Notes under the pieces: generated by a model
Told to the model about the DNA's origin: nothing
Databases searched by the model: none
Seen by the model: the letters and a program-made list of their open reading frames with translations, nothing else
In this document: positions 7,902 through 14,887 of the stretch, piece after piece
Layout of the letters: the number at the start of each line of letters is the position of its first letter
Position numbering within the stretch: the first letter of the stretch is position 1
Made by a program: the position numbers and the translations under genes
Assembly (NCBI GenBank): GCA_964367905.1
Contig: CAYIZP010000021.1
Location: 1 to 46,865 of the forward strand
Origin: CAUPWF01 sp964367905
Lineage (GTDB): Bacteria; Bacillota; Clostridia; Lachnospirales; Lachnospiraceae
Reading direction: 5' to 3'
Length of the DNA stretch: 46,865 nucleotides

Positions 7902-8303
7902 TTGAAAAACAGGTTAGAAGAAATACGAAAATCAAAAGGCATTAAGCAAGAGGATTTAGCGACTGCGCTTGAAGTGTCAAGACAAACAATAGGGTCACTG
8001 GAGAATGGTCGATACAATCCGTCCATTACTTTGGCATTTAAGCTTGCACGATATTTTGATATGAGTATTGAAGAAATTTTTATTTACGAGGAGGTAGAGC
8101 TGATGTATATTTATAAAACAGAAATTTTAACAGCGAGTACAAAATGGTTCTCTGATAAAGCAGACAGCGACGATATAGCATTGTTGGATAATCTAATTAA
8201 CTCCAAAGCGACTGAGGGATGGGAACTTGTAACATATGACTATATGGCAACATCGCTTCAAGTGAAAGGTGCATTTGTTATTACATTTAGGAAACAGCGG
8301 TAG
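7902..8303 (+). CDS. HTH XRE-family regulator fused to a DUF4177 domain
   Basis: A 133-residue protein. Residues 1-66 are a Cro/C1-type helix-turn-helix of the short YozG-like class (LEEIRKSKGIKQEDLA, VSRQTIGSLENGRYNPS). Residues 68-133 resemble DUF4177, a small alpha-beta domain of unknown role (YKTEILTAS...EGWELVTYDYMA...FVITFRK). The TTG at 7902 is chosen because the family begins KNRLEEIRKSKG and AAGGGTGG precedes it; GTG 7893 is the alternative. The domain junction contains GAGGAGGT (8089-8096) and an in-frame ATG at 8103, so the DUF4177 half could also be made alone (66 residues). Short XRE proteins of this class usually end at this junction and precede a separate gene, so this looks like a fusion of two adjacent genes. 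Confidence 0.8.
   Translation: MKNRLEEIRKSKGIKQEDLATALEVSRQTIGSLENGRYNPSITLAFKLARYFDMSIEEIFIYEEVELMYIYKTEILTASTKWFSDKADSDDIALLDNLINSKATEGWELVTYDYMATSLQVKGAFVITFRKQR
8103..8303 (+). CDS. Possible internal translation product: DUF4177 domain alone
   Basis: GAGGAGGT at 8089-8096 is a near-perfect Shine-Dalgarno 6 bases before an in-frame ATG at 8103. It is stronger than the site of the full-length gene, which also uses TTG. Initiation here would yield a free 66-residue DUF4177-like protein. It could instead be a relic of two formerly separate genes. Confidence 0.4.
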   Translation: MYIYKTEILTASTKWFSDKADSDDIALLDNLINSKATEGWELVTYDYMATSLQVKGAFVITFRKQR

Positions 8304-8347
8304 AAGTAAAGAAAATATCATAAAATAATTACTAAATGGGAGCGGAC

Positions 8348-9688
8348 ATGAATATAGAACAAAAAAGAGAACGGATGGTGAACGCACCGATTCCATCTAT
8401 TATTATTCGGTTAGCGATTCCAACAATGATAAGTATGCTTATTACCTCTATATACAATATGGCAGATACTTATTTTGTAAGTCAGTTGGGCACGAGTGCA
8501 TCAGGAGCGGTAGGGATTGTTTTTTCTGTAATGTCTTTTTTGCAAGCAATTAGCTTTACTCTAGGTATGGGAAGTGGCAATCAAATTGCAATGGCACTAG
8601 GGAGTAAGGAAGAGAAGAAGGCTTATACCCTAGTAGCAACAGCGTTTTATACTGTGATTGGAATTGGTCTTTTGATTTCTATATTTGGAAACCTCTTTCT
8701 AGAGGAATTGGTGTATCTGCTGGGCTCTACGGAGACGATTGCACCCTATGCACAGATTTATGCGAGATATATTTTAATTGCAGCACCATTTATGATGGCT
8801 TCGTTGGTGATGAACAACTTGCTCAGAAGCCAAGGAAATGCAATGTATGCGATGGTGGGCATTTCTATAGGAAGCATATTGAATATTGTGTTAGATCCTA
8901 TTTTGATCTATATCTTCGATATGGGGATTGGTGGAGCGGGATTGGCGACTATGGTGAGTCAAATCATCAGTTTTTTCATTTTGTTGTTTCAATGTAATTT
9001 TAGGAAGGAAAACCTTTCTATCCAATGGAAGTGTTTTCGACCAACATGGAAACTATACGGAAAAATATTCTATATTGGTGTGCCGTCTTTTTGCAGGCAA
9101 GGACTCCAAAGTGTTTCAACCATATTGCTTAATTTTGCAGCAGCGCCTTATGGGGATGCTGCGATTGCAGCATTTTCGATTGTTGCACGTGTTATGATGT
9201 TTGTGAATTCTGCTCTCATCGGTTTTGGTCAAGGGTTTCAACCTGTTTGTGGCTATAATTTTGGTGCAAAGAGGAAGGATAGGGTACTAGAAGCATTTTG
9301 GTTTTGCGTTAGAGTTGGTACAGTAACGATGGCGGTATTGGCGATTATTGGAATTGCTTTTAACCAAGAAATTATTACTCTGTTCAGACGAGATGATATG
9401 GAGGTCATTAGAATTGGAACGAAGGCACTGACCATACAACTTCTTGTGTTGCCATTTCAGATGTGGGTGATTATGATTAATATGTTGAGTCAATCCATTG
9501 GAGATGGGCTTAGAGCATCAATTGTGGCAATGTCGAGACAGGGGATATTCTTCTTGCCAGCAGTACTAATCTTGCCTTTGGTTTTGGGAGAAGAAGGTTT
9601 GTATTATGTTCAGCCAGTTTCAGATATCTGTACGTTGATACTTGCTACAATGATAGTGAGGAGGATAATTAAAGATTTGAAGTCATAA
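8348..9688 (+). CDS. MATE-family multidrug efflux transporter
   Basis: A 446-residue, 12-segment cation-antiporter efflux protein of the NorM/DinF-like MATE superfamily, close to the MepA-type group. Typical landmarks are IPTMISMLITSIYNMADTYF near residue 25, VMNNLLRSQGNAMYAM near 160 and GFGQGFQPVCGYNFGAKR near 300. It exports cationic drugs or metabolites in exchange for Na+ or H+. The ATG at 8348 follows GGGAG (8338-8342); an ATG at 8336 lies in front of that site and lacks one of its own. It ends the accessory island; a long perfect palindrome follows the stop. Confidence 0.93.
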   Translation: MNIEQKRERMVNAPIPSIIIRLAIPTMISMLITSIYNMADTYFVSQLGTSASGAVGIVFSVMSFLQAISFTLGMGSGNQIAMALGSKEEKKAYTLVATAFYTVIGIGLLISIFGNLFLEELVYLLGSTETIAPYAQIYARYILIAAPFMMASLVMNNLLRSQGNAMYAMVGISIGSILNIVLDPILIYIFDMGIGGAGLATMVSQIISFFILLFQCNFRKENLSIQWKCFRPTWKLYGKIFYIGVPSFCRQGLQSVSTILLNFAAAPYGDAAIAAFSIVARVMMFVNSALIGFGQGFQPVCGYNFGAKRKDRVLEAFWFCVRVGTVTMAVLAIIGIAFNQEIITLFRRDDMEVIRIGTKALTIQLLVLPFQMWVIMINMLSQSIGDGLRASIVAMSRQGIFFLPAVLILPLVLGEEGLYYVQPVSDICTLILATMIVRRIIKDLKS

Positions 9689-9787
9689 AAGGGACAGGGA
9701 TTTTCTCGTTGGGGACGGGGGTTTTTGTTAAAAACCCCCGTCCCCAACGAGAACGAAAAAAAGGAACTGATTCCTCAGTCCCTTTTT
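9687..9787. repeat. Composite GGGGACG palindromic element, copy 2
   Basis: The core is a perfect inverted repeat with 24-bp arms (9703-9726, 9730-9753) and a 3-base loop (GTT), built on TTGGGGACGGGGG. An outer pair, AAAAGGGAC (9687-9695) and GTCCCTTTT (9778-9786), nests around it. A small AGGAA/TTCCT hairpin (from 9762) lies inside the right flank. It sits between the convergent MATE and cspA genes. The T-run is inside the arm rather than after it, so a mobile hairpin element is more likely than a simple terminator, although it may stop transcription too. Confidence 0.8.
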
Positions 9788-9863
9788 CCATCTGTCCATC
9801 TAGTATAGCCTAATATTATAAAAATTTTGTTTATATAGTAAAAGGTACAGCTAAAATGCTAGA

Positions 9864-10064
9864 TTAAAGTTTAATTACGTTGATTGCCTGTGGTCCTTTA
9901 GCTCCGTCAGTTACGTCGAACTCAACTGCTTGACCTTCTTCTAAAGATTTGAATCCATCCATGCTTAATCCTGAATAGTGTACGAATACATCGTTTCCAG
10001 ACTCATCAGAGATAAATCCATAACCTTTTTGGTTGTTAAACCATTTTACGGTACCTTTGCTCAT
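9864..10064 (-). CDS. Cold-shock protein, CspA family
   Basis: A 66-residue single cold-shock domain RNA chaperone that binds single-stranded nucleic acid. RNP1 is KGYGFI (about 14-19) and RNP2 is VFVHY (about 26-30). It begins MSKGTVKWFNNQ. The start has GGAGGG a few bases upstream on the minus strand. A good promoter at 10144-10172 gives a leader of about 70 bases that can fold, as in other cold-shock genes. It faces the MATE gene across the copy-2 palindrome. Confidence 0.97.
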   Translation of the reverse strand: MSKGTVKWFNNQKGYGFISDESGNDVFVHYSGLSMDGFKSLEEGQAVEFDVTDGAKGPQAINVIKL

Positions 10065-10104
10065 AATGCAAACCCTCCATTAAATAAAAATAAAATGTTA
10101 CTCT

Positions 10105-10136
10105 GTAGACATGTGAACATGCTCATGCATATCTAC
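10105..10136 (-). promoter_or_regulatory. Foldable 5' leader of the cold-shock gene
   Basis: Within the predicted transcript leader, GTAGACATG (10105-10113) and CATATCTAC (10128-10136) form an imperfect stem (GTAGA/TCTAC plus an inner CATG/CATG pair). Cold-shock mRNAs often use such leaders as temperature-sensing structures; that role here is inference. Confidence 0.35.
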
Positions 10137-10143
10137 AAGAAAG

Positions 10144-10172
10144 AGAATAGCATAATTTACAGAAGTTGTCAA
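10144..10172 (-). promoter_or_regulatory. Promoter of the cold-shock gene
   Basis: On the minus strand, TTGACA (10172-10167), a 17-bp spacer and TATTCT (10149-10144). Spacing is ideal and the -35 is perfect. Confidence 0.65.
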
Positions 10173-10270
10173 TTAAAATTACAAAAAATTTATTTAAATA
10201 TACAAAAAATTTTTATAATTAACGAAATAAAGGTAAAAATACAGAGTTTTCATTGCTTTATATCTGTAAA

Positions 10271-10276
10271 TATAAT
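10271..10276 (+). promoter_or_regulatory. Likely -10 box for cysK
   Basis: A perfect TATAAT at 10271-10276, 52 bp before the cysK ATG. The -35 position 17 bp upstream reads only TTTCAT. No T-box or other riboswitch fits in the short leader. Confidence 0.4.
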
Positions 10277-10327
10277 ATCATTGTAGCAAATAACAATATA
10301 AATAGGAATAGAAATCAGGAGGAATGT

Positions 10328-11260
10328 ATGGCTAGAATATTTAAGAATATATCTGAATTGATTGGAAGAACCCCATTGATGGAGTTGGAAAATATTGAGC
10401 GAAAGGAAGAGTTGCAGGCTCGTGTGTTAGTGAAATTGGAGTGTTTTAATCCAGCAGGAAGTGTGAAGGATCGTGTTGCGCTGAAGATGGTTGAGGATGC
10501 GGAGAAGAGGGGGGGGCTTCAACAAGGGGGCGTGATTATTGAACCTACGAGTGGAAATACGGGTATTGGTTTAGCGAGTGTGGCGGCATCTAAGGGATAT
10601 CGGGCGATTTTTACTATGCCAGAGACAATGAGTGTTGAGAGAAGGAAGCTTCTGAGGGCTTATGGTGCGGAAATTGTGTTGACAGAAGGGAAGCTAGGAA
10701 TGCGTGGTGCGATTGCGAAGGCAGATGAGTTGGCAGCTTCCATGGACAATGCAGTGGTATTGGGGCAGTTTAACAATCCTGCGAATCCAATGGCGCATGA
10801 GGAGAGCACAGGAGTTGAGATATGGGAAGATTTAGAGGGTGAGATTGATATTTTAGTAGCTGGAGTTGGAACAGGGGGAACGATTACAGGAACTGCTGGG
10901 TATCTCAAGCAGAAGAAACCATCCATGATAGCGATTGCTGTAGAGCCCACTAAATCACCGATTCTCTCGGGGGGACAGCCAGGTGGACATGGGATTATGG
11001 GGATTGGCGCAGGTTTCGTACCAGAGATTCTGAATACGAATATTTATGATGCAGTTGAGAAGGTGTCTGAGGAACAATCCTATGAGAGTGCAAGAATGTT
11101 GGCACGAGAAGAGGGGATTTTAGTAGGGATTTCATCTGGTGCTGCACTATATGCAGCGATGCAAGCAGCAAGGAAAGGTGAAAATAGAGGAAAAACAATT
11201 GTAGCGATTCTACCGGATACAGGAGAACGATATCTTTCTACTGCATTATTTGGAGAATAA
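10328..11260 (+). CDS. cysK: Cysteine synthase A (O-acetylserine sulfhydrylase)
   Basis: A 310-residue PLP enzyme that makes L-cysteine from O-acetylserine and sulfide. The PLP lysine is in GSVKDR (about 41-46), the substrate loop is TSGNTGIG (about 68-75) and the phosphate-binding loop is GTGGTITG (about 177-184). The ATG at 10328 is chosen because AGGAGG (10317-10322) lies 5 bases upstream and the protein then starts MARIFKNI as in the family. It probably has its own promoter. Cysteine made here would also feed the cysteine desulfurase encoded at 39151. Confidence 0.97.
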   Translation: MARIFKNISELIGRTPLMELENIERKEELQARVLVKLECFNPAGSVKDRVALKMVEDAEKRGGLQQGGVIIEPTSGNTGIGLASVAASKGYRAIFTMPETMSVERRKLLRAYGAEIVLTEGKLGMRGAIAKADELAASMDNAVVLGQFNNPANPMAHEESTGVEIWEDLEGEIDILVAGVGTGGTITGTAGYLKQKKPSMIAIAVEPTKSPILSGGQPGGHGIMGIGAGFVPEILNTNIYDAVEKVSEEQSYESARMLAREEGILVGISSGAALYAAMQAARKGENRGKTIVAILPDTGERYLSTALFGE

Positions 11261-11314
11261 AGGTGTTTTATTCGAAATGGTGACTGTTATTGTGCGAAAA
11301 TTACATCTATAACA

Positions 11315-11343
11315 TTTACATTTACGAGGAGTTTTGCTATAAT
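11315..11343 (+). promoter_or_regulatory. Strong sigma-A promoter for the purine permease
   Basis: TTTACA (11315-11320), a 17-bp spacer and a perfect TATAAT (11338-11343) with extended -10 TGC. Only about 40 bases separate the likely start site from the ATG, so no purine riboswitch fits. Confidence 0.75.
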
Positions 11344-11387
11344 TAAAATGAATTAAGAAAAACTTAATAAAAATGAGGAGGGAAAAC

Positions 11388-12776
11388 ATGTTAGAAAAAC
11401 TATTCAAACTAAAAGAAAACAAAACAGATGTTAAGACAGAAGTTTTGGCGGGGATTACTACCTTTATGACGATGGCATATATTTTGGCAGTAAACCCAAG
11501 TATCCTTGCGGTTACAGGGATGGATGCAGGTGCACTATTTACAGCAACAGCATTAGCAGCAGTAATTGGTACAGTCTGTATGGCGTTGTTCGCGAATTAT
11601 CCATTCGCTTTGGCACCAGGAATGGGATTGAATGCGTTCTTTGCATTTACAGTCGTATTAACTTATGGTCACTCGTGGCAGTTAGCGCTTACAGCAGTAT
11701 TTGTGGAAGGTTTAATTTTCATCGTATTATCAGTAACGAATGTGCGTGAGGCAATCTTCAATGCGATTCCGAAGAATTTGAAATCAGCAGTTAGTGTAGG
11801 TATCGGTTTATTTATCGCATTTATCGGCTTGCAAAACGCGAAGATTGTAATTGGAGGAGCAACATTAGTTGAGTTGTTTTCGCTAGAGGGATATAATTCT
11901 AGCCTTGCAGAGGGGACTGCGGGAACAATGAATGATGTTGGAATCACAGTAGTCTTAGCAATTGTTGGTGTAATTATTACTGGTATCATGGTAATCAAGA
12001 AAGTGAAGGGTAATATTCTGTGGGGGATTTTAGCCACATGGGTTCTAGGAATTATCTGTCAACTAGCAGGTTTGTATATTCCGAATCCTGATATTGGGTT
12101 CTATGGTTTGCTTCCAGATTTTAGCAATGGAGTTTTGATTCCAAGTATTGCACCAATCTTTGGACAATTAGACTTTAGTGGGATTCTTTCATTAGAGTTT
12201 TTCGGAATTGTATTTGCGTTCTTATTTGTAGATCTATTTGATACTTTGGGAACTTTGGTTGGGGTATCGACTAAGGCAGGAATGCTTGATAAAGATGGTA
12301 AATTACCTCGTATCAAAGGTGCTCTTATGGCAGATGCGATTGCAACAACAGCAGGGGCTGTTCTTGGAACATCTACAACAACTACATACGTAGAGAGTGC
12401 ATCAGGAGTGTCAGAAGGTGGACGTACAGGGTTGACAGCAATTGTAACAGCGATACTATTTGCCCTTGCATTATTTCTATCGCCAATCTTCTTAGCAATT
12501 CCAGCATTTGCAACTGCACCAGCATTAATCATTGTCGGATTTTATATGTTGTCAAATGTAACGGATATTGATTTTGCAGATATGTGCGAAGGAATTCCAT
12601 GTTTTATCTGTATCATCGCTATGCCTTTCTTCTACAGCATTTCAGAAGGTATTGCAATGGGGGTTATCGCTTATGCGGCATTGAATATCTTTACAGGTAA
12701 GATTAAAGAGAAGAAATTGAGTATATTAATGTATGCACTTGCAATTATCTTCATCTTAAAGTACATGTTCTTATAA
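11388..12776 (+). CDS. NCS2-family purine permease (AzgA/PbuG-like)
   Basis: A 462-residue membrane transporter that probably imports hypoxanthine, guanine or adenine. The N-terminus (KLKENKTDVKTEVLAGITTF) and MTMAYILAVNPSIL are typical of the AzgA/PbuG branch, as is FVDLFDTLGTLVG near residue 285. Twelve to fourteen hydrophobic segments are visible. The ATG at 11388 is preferred: GAGGAGGG (11374-11381) lies just upstream, whereas the ATG at 11373 overlaps that site. It has a strong promoter of its own and no riboswitch-length leader. Exact substrate not readable from sequence. Confidence 0.93.
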   Translation: MLEKLFKLKENKTDVKTEVLAGITTFMTMAYILAVNPSILAVTGMDAGALFTATALAAVIGTVCMALFANYPFALAPGMGLNAFFAFTVVLTYGHSWQLALTAVFVEGLIFIVLSVTNVREAIFNAIPKNLKSAVSVGIGLFIAFIGLQNAKIVIGGATLVELFSLEGYNSSLAEGTAGTMNDVGITVVLAIVGVIITGIMVIKKVKGNILWGILATWVLGIICQLAGLYIPNPDIGFYGLLPDFSNGVLIPSIAPIFGQLDFSGILSLEFFGIVFAFLFVDLFDTLGTLVGVSTKAGMLDKDGKLPRIKGALMADAIATTAGAVLGTSTTTTYVESASGVSEGGRTGLTAIVTAILFALALFLSPIFLAIPAFATAPALIIVGFYMLSNVTDIDFADMCEGIPCFICIIAMPFFYSISEGIAMGVIAYAALNIFTGKIKEKKLSILMYALAIIFILKYMFL

Positions 12777-12801
12777 AATAGTAGGTTGGGGGGAGAGTCA
12801 T

Positions 12802-13320
12802 GTGGTTCATATCTATCATGGAGACGGCAAAGGAAAGACAACATGTGCAATCGGATTGTCTGTTCGAGCACTTGGCGCAGGCTATCGGGTAGTGTTTGCA
12901 CAGTTCTTGAAGATGAGGGATTCTAGTGAGCTGAAGATCTTGGATCAACTGGATGAGCTAACAACTGTTGTCAGTGATAAAGTATTTGGATTTACCTGGA
13001 CCCTTTCAGAGGAAGAGTTGGAAGAGTTGAGGAAGGAAAATACTCGCTTACTTGAGCAAGTTATAGGAGAATGTACAAAAACAGGGAAGCAGACGCTTGT
13101 AGTTCTAGATGAGATGTGTGCCACTTATGAACTTGACTTGATTGATAGAAGTGCATTGATTAGATTTCTGAAAAATACTTCTCAAGAGCTTGAAATTGTG
13201 CTGACAGGAAGAAACCCAGCCGAGGAGTTGTTGGAACTAGCAGATTATGTCAGTGAGATACAGAAACAAATTCACCCTATGGATAAGGGGATTCAGGCAA
13301 GAGTAGGAATCGAGAGATAA
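12802..13320 (+). CDS. Cob(I)yrinic acid a,c-diamide adenosyltransferase-like protein (CobO/BtuR family)
   Basis: A 172-residue protein of the CobO/CobA/BtuR ATP:corrinoid adenosyltransferase family, which adds the adenosyl group to cobalamin precursors. It starts VHIYHGDGKGKTTCAIG, with the P-loop GDGKGKTT at residues 6-13, followed by a QFLKMR segment and LVVLDEMCATYELDLI. The GTG at 12802 is used, preceded by GGGGGGAG. No other cobalamin gene is nearby, so it may serve salvage of imported corrinoids. It lies 25 bp after the purine permease and ends at a bidirectional terminator. Confidence 0.88.
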   Translation: MVHIYHGDGKGKTTCAIGLSVRALGAGYRVVFAQFLKMRDSSELKILDQLDELTTVVSDKVFGFTWTLSEEELEELRKENTRLLEQVIGECTKTGKQTLVVLDEMCATYELDLIDRSALIRFLKNTSQELEIVLTGRNPAEELLELADYVSEIQKQIHPMDKGIQARVGIER

Positions 13321-13326
13321 AAAGAG

Positions 13327-13367
13327 GAGCGTGTGCAGACTGATAAAGTTTTTGCATACGCTCTTTT
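13327..13367. terminator. Bidirectional terminator between cobO-like and EAL genes
   Basis: GAGCGTGTGCA (13327-13337) pairs with TGCATACGCTC (13353-13363), 11 bp with one G-U wobble, followed by TTTT. A-rich bases precede the left arm, so it can also act on the convergent EAL transcript. Confidence 0.75.
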
Positions 13368-13384
13368 ATGTAAGATAATATAGT

Positions 13385-14713
13385 TTATTTATTTGAGAAC
13401 AGTAGGAAATCTTCTAGTGGCAGAGGTTTTGAGTAGAAAAAGCCTTGTGCTGTATCACATCCAAAATCAGATAGGATATCATGTTGTTCTTGTGTTTCGA
13501 TACCCTCAAATACGATGTGGAAATTTGCGTTTTGAAAGGTGATAATCATAGAAGCTACGAATGCCTTTCCTTTCTGTGTAATCAAGGTATTGATGAACTC
13601 ACGGTCGAATTTTACTGTGTGAGCTTCTATCTCTAGTAGAGAAATTAGTGTAGAATAGTTTGTTCCAAAGTCATCAATTGCAACTAAGAATCCGAAATCC
13701 TTCAATGCTTGAATCTTTGTCATAATGTGTTGCTTGTTATCAACGAATGCGGATTCGGTAATCTCCAATTCAATCAGATGTGGATCCAGCTCATAACGAT
13801 ACAGTATCTTCTCTAACTTCTCAATTAAGTTTGGTTGTAATAATGTCAGACGAGATAAATTCACGCTCAGTGTCTCAATAGACTTTGACCTTGTTTTGAT
13901 TAACATTCGCCATATTTTACAAGTTTCTTCGAACATATATAAATCCAGAGAAGCAATGAATCCATTGGCTTCCATAACAGGAATAAATGTTCCTGGAGAA
14001 ATCATTTCATTTTGGCTAACCCAACGAACCAATACCTCTCCCCCGGTTGGTTTTCCAGTTTTTAATCCCACTTTAGGTTGGACATAGGCAATGAATTCGC
14101 GACGCGATAGCGCATTCTGCATCTTGCTGCTTACGATAGTGACTTCCTTTTGCTTTGCTAACATTTCTGGAGTGAATTCTACAAGCGTAGAGCCAAATTC
14201 GCTTTTTTTCAGATCTTTTGCAGTATTGGCATATTCGATGTATTGATAGATATGTGATTTTGCAGAGTTGATATAATATACTCCGGCACTAACATTCAAC
14301 GTTAACTGAGCGATATATTCATTTGTAATAATTTGGTCTAGAGTCTTCTTCTCAAAACCATAGAAGGCGGTTTCTAAATCAGGATAAGGTAAGTTTTTCC
14401 CAAGGATTACGAATTGACTATTTGTTAGGTGACAGATAATCCCTTCTTGTTGTGCTAAAATGGGATTCACAGTCTTTATGATATAAGTTAGAATGAGTTT
14501 TAGTTTATCCTTTCCACAGATGTCTACAATAGCAGCGAATTGATCAATCTCGAATACCACTAGCATATATTCTTCTGGATTGGCATTTGCTAATATCTTC
14601 TCTGCTTTTTTCTCGAATTCTCCGATTGTTAGGGCGTCGCAATATCCATTTGACGCTTTTTTTTCATATTTATTATTAAATAGATTGCCTAATATAGATT
14701 TATTTGTACTCAT
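13385..14713 (-). CDS. Cyclic-di-GMP phosphodiesterase (degenerate GGDEF plus EAL)
   Basis: A 442-residue cytoplasmic protein without membrane segments. The N-terminal part (about 25-185) resembles a GGDEF domain that has lost its signature: HLTNSQFVIL stands where RxGGDEF is expected. The EAL domain (about 205-440) keeps the residues needed for c-di-GMP hydrolysis: E in GGEVLVRW, NLS, ELEITES, IDDFG, K in VKFDREF, E in FEGIET and Q in QGFFYSKP. It should therefore be an active phosphodiesterase, with the degenerate domain perhaps binding a nucleotide. It is transcribed divergently from the large FIST/EAL/GGDEF gene, from a near-consensus promoter. Confidence 0.92.
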   Translation of the reverse strand: MSTNKSILGNLFNNKYEKKASNGYCDALTIGEFEKKAEKILANANPEEYMLVVFEIDQFAAIVDICGKDKLKLILTYIIKTVNPILAQQEGIICHLTNSQFVILGKNLPYPDLETAFYGFEKKTLDQIITNEYIAQLTLNVSAGVYYINSAKSHIYQYIEYANTAKDLKKSEFGSTLVEFTPEMLAKQKEVTIVSSKMQNALSRREFIAYVQPKVGLKTGKPTGGEVLVRWVSQNEMISPGTFIPVMEANGFIASLDLYMFEETCKIWRMLIKTRSKSIETLSVNLSRLTLLQPNLIEKLEKILYRYELDPHLIELEITESAFVDNKQHIMTKIQALKDFGFLVAIDDFGTNYSTLISLLEIEAHTVKFDREFINTLITQKGKAFVASMIITFQNANFHIVFEGIETQEQHDILSDFGCDTAQGFFYSKPLPLEDFLLFSNK

Positions 14714-14747
14714 AGCTTTTTCACACTTCCTTATTCATATAGGATAC

Positions 14748-14776
14748 ATTCTATCTTGTGTAATATCTCTTGTCAA
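14748..14776 (-). promoter_or_regulatory. Promoter of the EAL phosphodiesterase gene
   Basis: On the minus strand, a perfect TTGACA (14776-14771), 17-bp spacer and TAGAAT (14753-14748). For the opposite direction a TAGAAT at 14833-14838 is visible but has no clear -35. Confidence 0.75.
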
Positions 14777-14887
14777 TAAAATTGATTAGGAAAATATCAA
14801 ATATTTTTCATACTTTAATAAAAGAAATATGATAGAATAAAAGCAAGAATAAATCGTACTGCTTTCGTTGTGGTAAAGGAGAAGTTG

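Noticed and set aside
9978..10286. 102-codon plus-strand frame over the cold-shock gene leader
   Set aside because: It overlaps cspA and its promoter in antisense and is Lys/Ile/Asn-rich translated AT sequence without a ribosome site.
11344..11387. Purine riboswitch before the NCS2 permease
   Set aside because: The promoter at 11315-11343 leaves only about 40 bases of leader, too short for the aptamer, and no conserved purine-aptamer loops are seen.
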